DNA of 64,000 nucleotides. Source: Martinezella lusitana (lineage in GTDB: Bacteria > Pseudomonadota > Alphaproteobacteria > Rhizobiales > Rhizobiaceae). This document shows, one piece after another, positions 34,598 to 44,437 of this stretch; position 1 is the stretch's first letter; every line of letters starts with the position of its first letter. The translations under genes and the position numbers were made by a program. The DNA is taken from NCBI RefSeq assembly GCF_016901135.1, contig NZ_JAFEVL010000048.1, forward strand, positions 1-64,000, given 5' to 3'. The notes below the pieces were generated by a model. The model was not told the origin of the DNA, ran no database searches, and worked only from the letters and a program-made list of their open reading frames with translations.

Positions 34598-35476
34598 ATG
34601 AATATGGCTCAGCCAAATGTAGTGCGTGAACCGTCCATGGAAGAGATTCTGGCTTCGATCCGCAGAATCATCGAAAGCAACGAGCCCGGGGGCGCCAAGC
34701 CCATTTCCTCCACGAATTTTACCAACTCCGGCGGCCGCGATGACGATATTCGCCTGACTGTCGATGAGGAGTTCGCCGCAGCGGATCGAGCATTGGCCGC
34801 CGAAGCCGAGCCGCGTTTCGTTGCCGCAAATTCGCAGATGCCTGTCGCCGAGCCGCAAAGCGCGGACCGAGGCCTTTCGCTTGCCGATGTCGCAGCGCGC
34901 GTTCGCGCCGCTTCGGAGCGCAACGCCGCCCTGCTGAGCGCCGGACGCGAGCTGCCGCAACCGCGCGAATTGCCGCCGGCCATGGCTGCGCGCCTTGCCG
35001 AAGCGCGTGTCGAGCGTGTTGCCGACTTTCCGCTGCGAAATGCCGTTGCAGATCCGGTGACGCCGACCATTCTTCCGACGGCCGAAGTGGCGCCGGCCTC
35101 CAAGATGGAACCGGAGCTGGAGGAGCGGAAAGCGCCTGAGGCTGCCGCTGTCCCACAGATGGCTGCCCCGGTAGAGATGCCGGTTTTTGACGCGCCGGAA
35201 CTCCGCGCACCTGTCGTTGCGGAAACCGAAGATTTCTCTGAGCAAGCACAACATGTGTCACCGTTGATGTCGGAATCCGCCGGTGCGCAGGTCGCCCGCT
35301 CGTTTGACGAGCTTGCCGCCATGGTTGACAGTGGCCCGCGTCGCTCCCTCGATGAGTTGGCCCAGGAGATGCTGCGGCCCATGCTGCAGGAATGGCTTGA
35401 CGACAATCTGCCGACGCTGGTCGAGCGTCTCGTGCGCGAAGAGATCGAGCGAGTGGCCCGCGGCCCGCGTCGCTGA
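34598..35476 (+). CDS. popZ: Polar organising protein PopZ (DUF2497)
   Basis: 292 residues with the PopZ plan. The N-terminal helix PSMEEILASIRRIIESNE (about 10-27) recruits partner proteins; a long Pro/Ala/Glu-rich disordered spacer follows (about 40-225); the C-terminal SLDELAQEMLRPMLQEWLDD and LVERLVREEIERVARG helices mediate oligomerisation. PopZ condensates anchor the chromosome origin (ParB) and cell-cycle regulators at the pole; in Rhizobiaceae they mark the growing or new pole. The spacer is long compared with the 177-residue Caulobacter protein, as usual in this group. Start ATG 34598 or 34604. Confidence 0.85.
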   Translation: MNMAQPNVVREPSMEEILASIRRIIESNEPGGAKPISSTNFTNSGGRDDDIRLTVDEEFAAADRALAAEAEPRFVAANSQMPVAEPQSADRGLSLADVAARVRAASERNAALLSAGRELPQPRELPPAMAARLAEARVERVADFPLRNAVADPVTPTILPTAEVAPASKMEPELEERKAPEAAAVPQMAAPVEMPVFDAPELRAPVVAETEDFSEQAQHVSPLMSESAGAQVARSFDELAAMVDSGPRRSLDELAQEMLRPMLQEWLDDNLPTLVERLVREEIERVARGPRR

Positions 35477-35502
35477 CAGCCTGGGCTTCGGGTAGACGAT
35501 CC

Positions 35503-35535
35503 GCCGCTCCGGCCTCCGGGGCGGCTTTTTTATTG
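35503..35535 (+). terminator. Terminator of popZ
   Basis: GCCGC-CCGG and CCGG-GCGGC form a mismatched stem followed by TTTTTTATT, 27 bases after the popZ stop. Confidence 0.8.
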
Positions 35536-35597
35536 ACTTGCCCACAGCCATCCTATTTACAACCCGCATCATCCAGTCCTCTAGATCCGGTCATAAA

Positions 35598-38441
35598 ATG
35601 CTCGACAAAACCTATGATTCCGCCACCGTCGAACCGAAGATCGCCCAAAAATGGGATGAGGCCGACGCATTTCGCGCCGGTGCGAACGCCAAGCCAGGTG
35701 CGGAAACCTTCACGATCGTGATTCCGCCGCCGAACGTTACCGGCTCGCTGCACATGGGTCATGCGTTGAACAACACGCTGCAGGACATCATGGTGCGGTT
35801 CGAACGCATGCGCGGCAAGGATGTGCTCTGGCAGCCCGGCATGGACCATGCCGGCATCGCGACGCAGATGGTCGTCGAGCGTCGCCTTGCCGAGAGACAG
35901 CAGCCGGATCGCCATAATATCGGCCGCGAGACTTTCATCGAAAAGGTCTGGGAATGGAAGGAAGAGTCCGGCGGCCTGATCTTCAACCAGTTGAAGCGTC
36001 TCGGCGCCTCCTGCGACTGGTCGCGCGAACGCTTCACCATGGACGAGGGCCTGTCGAAGGCCGTTCTTGAAGTCTTCGTTACGCTTTACAAGGAAGGCCT
36101 GATCTATCGCGACAAGCGGCTGGTCAACTGGGATCCGAAGATGCTGACCGCGATTTCGGACATCGAGGTCGAACAGCATGAGATCAACGGCAATCTCTGG
36201 CATCTGCGCTATCCGCTGGAGGAGGGCGTCACCTACCAGCATCCGATCGCTTTCGACGAGGATGGCAAGCCGACCGAATGGGAAACGCGCGACTATCTCG
36301 TCGTCGCCACCACCCGTCCCGAGACCATGCTCGGCGATACCGGCGTTGCCGTTAACCCGGACGACGAGCGCTACAAGGCGATCGTCGGCAAGCATGTCAT
36401 CCTGCCGATCGTCGGCCGTCGCATCCCGATCGTCGCCGATGAATATCCGGACCCGACCGCGGGCACCGGCGCCGTCAAGATGACGCCGGCGCATGATTTC
36501 AACGACTTCGACGTCGGCAAGCGCCGGGGTCTGCGTGTCGTCAACGTCCTGACGCCGGAAGCGACCATCACCATCAAGGACAACGAGGACTTCCTCGAGG
36601 GCCTGGATCATCCTGCCGCGCTGCACGGCGCCTGGGATGAGCTGGAAGGCAAGGACCGTTTCGAGGCGCGCAAGATCATCGTCCGCATCTTCGAGGAGGC
36701 TGGGCTGCTCGACAAGGTCGAGCCGCACAAGCACACGGTTCCGCATGGCGACCGTGGCGGCGTGCCGATCGAACCGCGTCTGACCGAGCAATGGTATGTC
36801 GACGCCAAGACGCTAGCCGAGCCGGCGATCGCCTCCGTTCGCGATGGCCGCACCAAACTCGTTCCGAAGAGCTGGGACAAGACCTATTACGACTGGATGG
36901 AGAACATTCAGCCCTGGTGCGTTTCGCGCCAGCTCTGGTGGGGTCATCAGATCCCGGCCTGGTACGGACCGGATGGCCAGGTCTTCGTTGAAAAGACCGA
37001 GGAAGAGGCGCTGCAGGCGGCAATCCAGCATTACCTATCCCATGAAGGGCCGATGAAGGCCTATGTCGAGGACCTGCTGGAAAACTTCAAGCCGGGCGAA
37101 ATCCTGACGCGCGACGAAGATGTGCTCGACACATGGTTCTCGTCGGCGCTCTGGCCGTTCTCGACGCTCGGCTGGCCGGACGAGACGCCGGAACTGGCGC
37201 GCTACTATCCGACAAACGTGCTCGTCACCGGCTTCGACATCATCTTCTTCTGGGTCGCCCGCATGATGATGATGGGCCTGCATTTCATGAAGGACGAGAA
37301 CGGTGAGCCCGTCGAACCGTTCAGCACCGTCTATGTCCACGCCCTGGTGCGCGACAAGAACGGGCAGAAGATGTCGAAGTCCAAGGGCAACGTCATCGAT
37401 CCGCTTGAACTGATCGACCAGTACGGCGCCGATTCGCTGCGTTTCACGCTGGCGATCATGGCGGCGCAGGGCCGCGACGTGAAGCTCGATCCGGCCCGCA
37501 TCGCCGGCTACCGCAACTTCGGCACCAAGCTGTGGAACGCCACTCGCTTTGCCGAGATGAACGGCGCCAAGAGCGACCCGCATTTCGTGCCGGAAGCAGC
37601 CGAGCTCACCATCAATCGCTGGATCCTGACCGAGCTTGCGCGCACGGAGCGGGATGTGACCGAGGCGCTGGAATCCTATCGCTTCAACGATGCCGCGAGC
37701 GTGCTCTATCGCTTCATCTGGAACCAGTTCTGCGACTGGTATCTCGAGCTGTTGAAGCCGATCTTCGGCGGTAACGATGACAACGCCAAGGCCGAGGCGC
37801 AGTCCTGCGCGGCCTATGTTCTCGAGGAGACCTACAAGCTGCTGCATCCCTTCATGCCCTTCATGACCGAGGAGCTCTGGGCGCATACGGCAGCCGAGGG
37901 GCAGGAGCGTGACGGCCTGATCTGCCATGCCGACTGGCCGGCTCCCTCCTATGCAGACGATGTTGCGGCCGACGAAATCAACTGGCTGATCGATCTCGTT
38001 TCCGGTCTGCGCTCGGTGCGTTCGGAAATGAATGTGCCGCCGGCAGCCACCGCGCCATTGGTCGTCGTCGGCGCGAACGGCTTGACGCGCGAACGGCTGT
38101 TCCGTCACGACGCCGCCATCAAGCGGCTGGCGCGCGTCGAGGCGATTTCGCTCGCCGACACCGCGCCGAAGGGGGCTGCCCAGATCATTGTCGGCGAGGC
38201 GACCGTCTGCCTGCCGCTTGGTAGCCTGATCGACCTGTCCGCCGAAAAGGCCCGTCTCGAAAAGGCAATTGCCAAGAACGAGCAGGAGATTGCTCGTATC
38301 GTCGGCAAGCTCTCGAACGAGAAGTTCGTCGCCAACGCGAACCCGGATATTGTCGCTGCCGAGCGTGAACGTCTCGGCGAGCTCGAAGGGCAGCTTGCCA
38401 GCCTCAAGGTGGCGCTTGCCCGGGTCAGCGAAGCCGCCTGA
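35598..38441 (+). CDS. valS: Valyl-tRNA synthetase
   Basis: A 947-residue class I synthetase that charges tRNA-Val. HIGH-type motif HMGH at 52-55 within PPPNVTGSLHMGHALN, KMSKS at about 591, and the CP1 editing domain between (about 190-340: TTRPETMLGDTGVAV, TAGTGAVKMTPAHD), which removes mischarged Thr. The C-terminal coiled coil (SAEKARLEKAIAKNEQEI) is typical of ValRS. Start ATG 35598, as the 20-residue upstream extension lacks similarity. Transcribed alone between two terminators. Confidence 0.95.
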   Translation: MLDKTYDSATVEPKIAQKWDEADAFRAGANAKPGAETFTIVIPPPNVTGSLHMGHALNNTLQDIMVRFERMRGKDVLWQPGMDHAGIATQMVVERRLAERQQPDRHNIGRETFIEKVWEWKEESGGLIFNQLKRLGASCDWSRERFTMDEGLSKAVLEVFVTLYKEGLIYRDKRLVNWDPKMLTAISDIEVEQHEINGNLWHLRYPLEEGVTYQHPIAFDEDGKPTEWETRDYLVVATTRPETMLGDTGVAVNPDDERYKAIVGKHVILPIVGRRIPIVADEYPDPTAGTGAVKMTPAHDFNDFDVGKRRGLRVVNVLTPEATITIKDNEDFLEGLDHPAALHGAWDELEGKDRFEARKIIVRIFEEAGLLDKVEPHKHTVPHGDRGGVPIEPRLTEQWYVDAKTLAEPAIASVRDGRTKLVPKSWDKTYYDWMENIQPWCVSRQLWWGHQIPAWYGPDGQVFVEKTEEEALQAAIQHYLSHEGPMKAYVEDLLENFKPGEILTRDEDVLDTWFSSALWPFSTLGWPDETPELARYYPTNVLVTGFDIIFFWVARMMMMGLHFMKDENGEPVEPFSTVYVHALVRDKNGQKMSKSKGNVIDPLELIDQYGADSLRFTLAIMAAQGRDVKLDPARIAGYRNFGTKLWNATRFAEMNGAKSDPHFVPEAAELTINRWILTELARTERDVTEALESYRFNDAASVLYRFIWNQFCDWYLELLKPIFGGNDDNAKAEAQSCAAYVLEETYKLLHPFMPFMTEELWAHTAAEGQERDGLICHADWPAPSYADDVAADEINWLIDLVSGLRSVRSEMNVPPAATAPLVVVGANGLTRERLFRHDAAIKRLARVEAISLADTAPKGAAQIIVGEATVCLPLGSLIDLSAEKARLEKAIAKNEQEIARIVGKLSNEKFVANANPDIVAAERERLGELEGQLASLKVALARVSEAA

Positions 38442-38468
38442 AAATAAAGGCTTTTATCCAAGGAGAGA

Positions 38469-38505
38469 GGGCACGCCGACGAAAGTCGCGTGCCCTTTTA
38501 TTTGT
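38469..38505 (+). terminator. Terminator of valS
   Basis: GGGCACGC-GAC and GTC-GCGTGCCC form a strong stem with a GAAA loop, followed by TTTTATTTG. Confidence 0.85.
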
Positions 38506-38851
38506 CCTGTCGATTCGACGTAGATTGACTGGAAAATACGCCTTCGCCCGCCGTCAGTTTCGCACAGGGAAAATAGATTAACCCTTAGATTTGGTAGGTG
38601 TTGTCGAAAAGCGGAACTGTTGTCAGATTGTAACAGAATTGTTGCCGTGAAGAATGAGAATCTACGTGGGGATGAAAATGATATTTCAGAAGCAAAAATT
38701 ACCTAAACTTGTAGATATTCTGGCATGGAGTTCGTTCTCTTACGTAAATCAATTGTTACCTCAGGCTCTTGTCGCTCTCAAAGGCCGCATTGCCAATTCA
38801 AACGATCGTCGCAACAATCGGGTGAATGAATGCACAAGTGGGGGAGACACA
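38506..38851. other. Promoter region of the FadL-type gene
   Basis: 346 AT-richer bases. An in-frame ATG at 38654 would add 66 residues with no signal-peptide logic, so I treat this as leader. TTGTCAGATTGTAACAG around 38630 could belong to a promoter, but I cannot place -35 and -10 with confidence. Confidence 0.35.
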
Positions 38852-40105
38852 ATGGCATTTTCTATTGCGTTGAGGGGTGCATTTGCACTCGTCATCGGCT
38901 CATCTTTCGCGAGCGCCGCTTTTGCGGGCGGTCTTGATCGTTCCGGCTATGATATCGATCTGCTGTTCGACAAGGGACGATATGTTTTCGAATCCGGCGT
39001 TACCTATGTCATGCCCGACCGCAAATTGAAGAATGCGAAGGACACCGATCCGAGCGATGGCAACCTCAACGGCCGTAGCCACTCGACCGATGCCTCGGAA
39101 AACTACGCGATGCCCTATGTCGCTTTCAAGATCGGCATCACCGACGACCTCGATTGCATGGCTGATTACTCTCAGCCGTTCGGTGGGCATCTTAACGAAG
39201 GCCTGAACTGGGCCGGCGCCAACAATGAAAGCGAGGTCAAGGTCCGCACGAACAATTATGCGGCCACTTGCTCGTACAAGTTCGATGCGGGTCCGGGCGA
39301 TCTGCGGTTGATCGGCGGTGGCTTCTATCAGGAAGTCAGTGGCTTCAAGTCCCGTCTTGTCTCGGCCATTCCGGCTCCGCTTTCCTCCGTCTACGACGGT
39401 GTCGGTTCGCTTGATGTGGACGGTCACGGCTGGGGCTGGCGCGCCGGTCTCGCTTACGAAATTCCGGAATATGCCTTCCGCACGAGCCTCGTCTACAACA
39501 GCCGGGTCAAGTACGACAACCTGAAGGGCAGCGTCGATCTGACGGAATTGCCGCCGATCCGCCCGTTCTTTGGCAAGGTCACGTCCGTCTTCGGATCGGC
39601 CGACGCTCCCGACTCGCTGGAATGGAAGGTACAGAGCGGCATTGCGCCGGATTGGCTCGCCTTCGGCTCGGTCAAATGGACGAATTGGAGCATTCTGCAA
39701 AGCATCGCCCTTTGCCCGACATCGACGCGCGGCACGTCGTGCAAGATCGGCGGCGCCACGGAGCTCACGTCGCTTGATCTGTTGTACCAGGATGGCTGGA
39801 CTATCACCGGCGGCATCGGACACAAGTTCAATGACAAATGGAGCGGCGCCGTCAGCCTGAGCTGGGATCGCGGCACGAGTGACGGCTACGGCATGAATTC
39901 AGATACCTGGACGCTTGGTGCGGGTGTTGCCTACAAGGCGACGGAGCATGTCCAGTTCAACTTCGGTGGTGCGCTCGGCCTGATGACATCAGGCAAATCC
40001 GGGCCGATCACCCGCGGCGGCATAGTCTACGGCGACGATGCCAGCTATAGCTTCGGCAATGATTTGGTCGCGGCTCTCCAGACGTCGGTGAAGGTGAGCT
40101 TCTGA
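38852..40105 (+). CDS. FadL/OmpP1-family outer-membrane transporter
   Basis: 417 residues from ATG 38852 (GGGGGAG upstream). Signal peptide MAFSIALRGAFALVIGSSFASAAFAG; the mature start GGLDRSGYDIDLLFDKGRYVFESG is the plug region seen in FadL proteins, followed by about 14 predicted beta strands and a terminal Phe (TSVKVSF). FadL proteins carry long-chain fatty acids or other hydrophobic compounds across the outer membrane by lateral diffusion. ATG 38654 in the same frame is rejected because it would bury the signal peptide. Own promoter and terminator. Confidence 0.85.
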   Translation: MAFSIALRGAFALVIGSSFASAAFAGGLDRSGYDIDLLFDKGRYVFESGVTYVMPDRKLKNAKDTDPSDGNLNGRSHSTDASENYAMPYVAFKIGITDDLDCMADYSQPFGGHLNEGLNWAGANNESEVKVRTNNYAATCSYKFDAGPGDLRLIGGGFYQEVSGFKSRLVSAIPAPLSSVYDGVGSLDVDGHGWGWRAGLAYEIPEYAFRTSLVYNSRVKYDNLKGSVDLTELPPIRPFFGKVTSVFGSADAPDSLEWKVQSGIAPDWLAFGSVKWTNWSILQSIALCPTSTRGTSCKIGGATELTSLDLLYQDGWTITGGIGHKFNDKWSGAVSLSWDRGTSDGYGMNSDTWTLGAGVAYKATEHVQFNFGGALGLMTSGKSGPITRGGIVYGDDASYSFGNDLVAALQTSVKVSF

Positions 40106-40773
40106 CGATAAGCCTTTGGATTAAAGACTATATTTTATCTAAGTGATCTATACGCCGCGAGCCTTCCTGGTCTCGCGGCGTTTCATTGTAAAGTCATGGG
40201 CAAATACACTCGAAAACGATCTCTCCAGACACGTTATGGTTAATGAAGCCTCAAGGCTGGTCAAATTTTTGTGACGAATTGGCAACAGTCTATTTCAAGA
40301 GATTACGGCCACGTGATCAGATTACAATTTGTCCATTTCCCGCCACAAATGGGGAGCAGCGATTACGTGGGCACAGGGGTCAGCCTTATAGAAAGTGCGT
40401 AAGCGGTCGATGCGTGAACTTCCACTTTGGCATGAACAGCAATTCGGGATCGGGGCGACAGCGCTTCCGATGCGGCGGAGAATCCGTTGTCTGCCGGGGA
40501 AAGCCACTCGCCGAACGATAGTCACGACCATCTCTCGAAAAACGGTTCGGAGCGCCGTTTCGGCGGCCCGATACGATAACGACCGCGGAAATGCTGGTTT
40601 GGACATAATTGCAGGCTATGCTCGCAAATGTGGCAAACGGCGTTGTTTTAATGCCGCAATCTTCCTTACGGGAGATTTTGCAGCATGCATCGTCAGGGAA
40701 AACATCCGCAGATCTGACGGTGTATATGGAATCGCGGTGGCAGATGCGGATGGAGCGAAAGAAATCGACTGTT
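40106..40773. other. Long region upstream of exoR
   Basis: 668 bases. After the fadL terminator about 590 bases remain before exoR. Three overlapping frames exist but none has a ribosome binding site plus a sensible product. It may be a long exoR promoter/leader or contain a small RNA. Confidence 0.4.
40152..40187 (+). terminator. Terminator of the FadL-type gene
   Basis: ACGCCGCGAG and CTCGCGGCGT form a perfect 10-bp stem with a 10-base loop, followed by TTCATT. Confidence 0.8.
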
Positions 40774-41577
40774 ATGTTTAAGTCTGAGTTCATATCAGCG
40801 AGAGTCATGATGCTCAGCCTGTCCCTTGCCGCTTCCGTGGCGCTGGCGGGCCAAGCCCGGGCATTCGATATCAATGCCGGGGTCACCAAGGAATCGGGTC
40901 CGTTCGATCTCTTTAAATTCGGTTTCAGAGCCTACAAGAACGGTCAGAAGGAAGAGGCGGTCGAAGCCTACCGATACGCTGCCGAAAAGGGCCATACCGG
41001 TTCGCGCTGGGCACTGGCCAACATGTATGCCGATGGCGACGGCGTCGCGCAGAACGATTTCGAAGCCTTCAAGATTTATAGCGAGATCGCCCAGCAGGGC
41101 GTCGAGCCGGGCTCTGAAGATACAGGCTTCTTCATCAACGCGCTGCTCGCCCTTGCCAGCTACTACAAGACCGGCATTGCTAACAGCCCGGTCAAGATCG
41201 ATCTCAATCAGGCGCGCCAACTCTATTTCCAGGTCGCATCGACTTTCGGCGTTCCCGAGGCGCAGTTCCAGCTTGCGCAGATGCTGCTGTCCGGCGAGGG
41301 CGGTGCGACCAATGTGCAGCAGGCCAAGAAATGGCTGAACCAGGCACGCAAGAGCGGCCATCCGGGTGCCATGGCCGTTTTTGGCAATCTCCTGTTCCAG
41401 GAAGGCCAATCCGTTCGCGGCCTGGCGTTCATGACCGCGGCGCTCGACAAGTGCAAGCCGCAGGATTGCAGCTGGATGGAAGACATGCAGGAGCAGGCTT
41501 TCTCGCTGGCTAATGAGAATGACCGCCGTGTCGCAGTCTCGATGGCACACCAGCTGGATGTCGCCGGGTCCGATTGA
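40774..41577 (+). CDS. exoR: ExoR, periplasmic regulator of exopolysaccharide synthesis
   Basis: I recognise ExoR of Rhizobium/Sinorhizobium: the mature part starts FDINAGVTKESGPFDLFKFG and continues with AYKNGQKEEAVEAYRYAAEKG. ExoR binds the sensor kinase ExoS in the periplasm and holds ExoS-ChvI in the off state; its proteolysis at low pH or early symbiosis raises succinoglycan and lowers motility. The signal peptide ends AGQARA/FD. Sel1-like repeats appear at about 60-95, 150-185 and 190-225 (e.g. AEAQFQLAQMLLSGEGG-like). Start ATG 40774 gives 267 residues, the family length; M67/68 of the longer frame (MMLSLSL) are alternatives. Confidence 0.88.
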   Translation: MFKSEFISARVMMLSLSLAASVALAGQARAFDINAGVTKESGPFDLFKFGFRAYKNGQKEEAVEAYRYAAEKGHTGSRWALANMYADGDGVAQNDFEAFKIYSEIAQQGVEPGSEDTGFFINALLALASYYKTGIANSPVKIDLNQARQLYFQVASTFGVPEAQFQLAQMLLSGEGGATNVQQAKKWLNQARKSGHPGAMAVFGNLLFQEGQSVRGLAFMTAALDKCKPQDCSWMEDMQEQAFSLANENDRRVAVSMAHQLDVAGSD

Positions 41578-41624
41578 TCCGGCGCCTTGAGAGGACCTAG
41601 AGCTGATTGGCTCGAAATCGAAGC

Positions 41625-42416
41625 TTAGCCGCTGAAATCGAGATGGGCGACGACCGGGACATGATCGGAGGGTTTTTCCCAGGCGCGCACGTGTTTTTCG
41701 ATTGCGGTCGCCGCAAGGCGATCGGCCGCTTCCGGCGATAGCATCAGATGGTCTATCCGGATGCCATTGTTCTTCGGCCAGGCTCCGGCCTGGTAATCCC
41801 AGAATGAATAGAGTTTGACCGCATCGGTAGTGGCGCGGACCGCATCGGTGAAGCCGAGATGTTCGAGCTGGCGGAAAGCCCGGCGCGTCTGCGGCAGGAA
41901 AAGCGCGTCGTTTTCCCAGACCTTCGGGTCGAAGCAATCATGCGGTTCCGGGATGACGTTATAATCGCCGGCAAGAATGATCGGCTCCTCCAGCGCCAGA
42001 CGATCAGACGCGAATTTCCGCAGCCTTTCCATCCAGGCGAGCTTGTAGGGGTATTTTTCCGTATCGACCGGGTTGCCGTTCGGCAGATAGAGGCAGCAGA
42101 CACGCAATGCGCCGTGTCCTTCGATGGAAAACACCGCTTCCATGAAGCGGGCTTGCTCATCGCCATCGTCACCGGGCAGGCCGCGCGTCACTTCGTCCGG
42201 CTTGACCTTGGAGAGAATCGCAACGCCGTTGAAGCCTTTTTGCCCGTGCGTCTCGACATGATAGCCGAGCGCCTCGATCTCCAGGCGCGGAAAACCTTCG
42301 TCGACCGTCTTGATCTCCTGCAGGCAGGCGATGTCCGGGCTCGAATCCTTCAGCCACTGGCACAGGTTCTCGATACGCGCTTTGACGCCGTTGATGTTCC
42401 AGGTGGCGATTTTCAT
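41625..42416 (-). CDS. xthA: Exodeoxyribonuclease III
   Basis: 263 residues of the Xth/AP-endonuclease family, which nicks DNA at abasic sites and trims 3' blocks in base excision repair. Motifs: WNINGVKAR (metal Asn, 7), LQEIKT (Glu, about 34), YLPNGN (catalytic Tyr, about 110), GDYNVIPEPHD (about 150) and the final SDHVPVVAHL (Asp-His). Transcribed away from erpA's promoter side, last in a leftward pair with erpA. Converges with exoR. Confidence 0.92.
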   Translation of the reverse strand: MKIATWNINGVKARIENLCQWLKDSSPDIACLQEIKTVDEGFPRLEIEALGYHVETHGQKGFNGVAILSKVKPDEVTRGLPGDDGDEQARFMEAVFSIEGHGALRVCCLYLPNGNPVDTEKYPYKLAWMERLRKFASDRLALEEPIILAGDYNVIPEPHDCFDPKVWENDALFLPQTRRAFRQLEHLGFTDAVRATTDAVKLYSFWDYQAGAWPKNNGIRIDHLMLSPEAADRLAATAIEKHVRAWEKPSDHVPVVAHLDFSG

Positions 42417-42486
42417 GGGCGGCTCGTTCCTTTGCTTCGCCTTGTTGTATCCGCAGCAGGTGGACTTGACTACCGCCCATGTGAAA

Positions 42487-42516
42487 GCCGGCCGGGAGCA
42501 AAGGCCTCCGGCCGGC
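42487..42516 (-). terminator. Hairpin after erpA
   Basis: GCCGGCCGG (42487-42495) and CCGGCCGGC (42508-42516) form a 9-bp stem with a 12-base loop; on the - strand TTTC follows. It may end the erpA message before xthA. Confidence 0.5.
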
Positions 42517-42543
42517 GATCAAGCTGTGGAAAAAGCTGACGTG

Positions 42544-42876
42544 TCAGATCGAAAAACTGGTGCCGCAGCCACAGCTTGCGACGGCATTCGGATTCTTGAT
42601 CTGAAAGGATTGCCCGAGCAGATTATCGACGAAATCGATCTCGGAACCGGCCATATAAACCAGCGACAACTGGTCGATCAGCACCGTGGCGTCACCCTTT
42701 TCGACAATGATATCATCGTCTTCTGGGCCTTCGGCAAGATCGAATTTATAGGAAAAGCCGGAACAACCGCCGCCTTCGACGGCGACGCGAAGCGCCCGTT
42801 TGCCAGCCTCTGCGCCGACGATATCAGCGATTCGCTTTGCCGCGGCGTCCGATAGGGTTACGTTTGTCTCAGTCAT
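42544..42876 (-). CDS. erpA: Iron-sulfur cluster insertion protein (A-type, ErpA/IscA-like)
   Basis: 110 residues with the three cluster-binding Cys of A-type carriers: one in GGGCSGF (about 38) and two in CGCG near the C-terminus (about 102 and 104). The spacing and the GCGTSF ending fit ErpA. It delivers Fe-S clusters to apo-enzymes. AGGAGGA precedes ATG 42876. It is divergent from dgt over 288 bases. Confidence 0.88.
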   Translation of the reverse strand: MTETNVTLSDAAAKRIADIVGAEAGKRALRVAVEGGGCSGFSYKFDLAEGPEDDDIIVEKGDATVLIDQLSLVYMAGSEIDFVDNLLGQSFQIKNPNAVASCGCGTSFSI

Positions 42877-43164
42877 GCATTCCTCCTGCCGGGGTCAAGA
42901 TCCGGAGAGAACCATTAGGCCGTCGAACTTTCAAACGGCTGATATCCATAGCCTTTATCATGAAATTCAGGCCGGTGACAGCTGTGGTTTCGTGGTTGAG
43001 CCACACACCATTTTGCTGTTTTCTTGTCTATAGGTATGAAGGCTGCAAAGCGACGTCAATGGGCTGGGCTGCTCCATGTTTGGAGGAATGCCATTGGCCG
43101 ACTGAAATGAAACGCCCTTCGCGCGTTTGAGCGCGTAGGGGACTAATGCCGGAATGGATAGGTA

Positions 43165-44382
43165 ATGACGATCGACAGGCATGCATTGGGTTTCGGTTAT
43201 GGAGAAAAGGCCGCCTATGCGACGGACCCTTGGGCATCGCGAGGCCGGCTCTATGAAGAGGGATCGAGCCCGACGCGCTCCGAATTCCAGCGTGACCGCG
43301 ACAGGATCGTTCACACGACGGCCTTCCGGCGACTGAAGCACAAGACGCAGGTGTTCATTGCTCAGGACGGCGATCACTACCGCACGCGCCTGACGCATAC
43401 GATCGAAGTCGCGCAGGTTGCTCGCGCGCTGGCGCGCGCATTGAAGCTGGATGAGGACCTGGCCGAGGGCGTGGCGCTGGTCCATGATTTCGGCCACACG
43501 CCTTTCGGGCACACCGGCGAAGACGCGCTGCACGAGATGCTGTTGCCCTATGGCGGCTTCGACCACAATGCGCAATCTCTGCGCATCGTGACGAAGCTGG
43601 AGCGGCGCTATGCCGAATTCGACGGGCTCAATCTCACCTGGGAGACGCTCGAAGGTCTGGTCAAGCACAACGGTCCGCTGATGACGCCCGATGGCAAGGG
43701 CACCCGTGGCCCGGTGCCGCAGCCTATCCTGGACTATTGCGAAATCCATGATCTCGAAATTGCCACCTATGCCAGCCTGGAGGCGCAGGTTGCGGCGATC
43801 GCCGACGACATCGCCTACAATACACATGATATCGATGACGGCCTTCGCGCGGGCTATCTGACCTTCGAGATGCTGGAGGAGGTGCCGTTTCTCTCCGGGC
43901 TTATGGCCGAGGTGAGGGAGCGCTATCCGCATCTGGAGGCGAGCCGGTTCACGCATGAGATCATGCGCCGGCAGATCACCCGCATGGTCGAGGATGTGAT
44001 TGCGGTATCACAGCAGGCGCTTGCCGAGATCAAGCCGGGCAGCGTTGTCGATATCCGCGGCGCCGGCCGCATCATTTCGACCTTCTCGCCCGAAATGGCC
44101 GAAACCGACAAGCAGATCAAGCAGATGCTGTTCAAGCGCATCTATCGCCACCCGGATATCATGCGAATCCGCGCCGGCGCGGCACAGATCGTTACGGATC
44201 TGTTCCGTGCCTATATGGACAATCCCAAGGAGATGCAGAGCCATTATTGGGTCGACCATATCGCCGGCCTCGCCGTTGCCGCCAAGGCGCGACATGTCGG
44301 CGACTATCTGGCTGGTATGACCGACACCTACGCCATCAGCGCTCACAAGCGGCTGTTTGACCAGACTCCCGATTTGCGATAG
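43165..44382 (+). CDS. dgt: Deoxyguanosinetriphosphate triphosphohydrolase-like protein
   Basis: 405 residues of the HD-domain dNTPase group (dGTP to deoxyguanosine and triphosphate). The metal site is built from His in RTRLTHTIEVAQVAR, the HD pair in LVHDFGHTPFGHTGE (about 109-123) and the later Asp in DDIAYNTHDIDD (about 214-225). DRIVHTTAFRRLKHKTQVF is the family N-terminal block. It keeps dNTP pools in balance. It is 55 bases before argS, so probably in one unit with it. Confidence 0.9.
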   Translation: MTIDRHALGFGYGEKAAYATDPWASRGRLYEEGSSPTRSEFQRDRDRIVHTTAFRRLKHKTQVFIAQDGDHYRTRLTHTIEVAQVARALARALKLDEDLAEGVALVHDFGHTPFGHTGEDALHEMLLPYGGFDHNAQSLRIVTKLERRYAEFDGLNLTWETLEGLVKHNGPLMTPDGKGTRGPVPQPILDYCEIHDLEIATYASLEAQVAAIADDIAYNTHDIDDGLRAGYLTFEMLEEVPFLSGLMAEVRERYPHLEASRFTHEIMRRQITRMVEDVIAVSQQALAEIKPGSVVDIRGAGRIISTFSPEMAETDKQIKQMLFKRIYRHPDIMRIRAGAAQIVTDLFRAYMDNPKEMQSHYWVDHIAGLAVAAKARHVGDYLAGMTDTYAISAHKRLFDQTPDLR

Positions 44383-44437
44383 GCAGCGGCGGCGTTGGGC
44401 CGACAGCGGCCCGCCCAAGCTATGCGTGGACCATATC

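Noticed and set aside
34193..35254. 353-codon - strand frame opposite popZ
   Set aside because: Antisense shadow of the GC-rich popZ coding strand; product is Arg/His/Cys-rich nonsense.
38654..38851. N-terminal extension of the FadL-type protein
   Set aside because: It would place 66 residues before a clear signal peptide; ATG 38852 has a better ribosome binding site.
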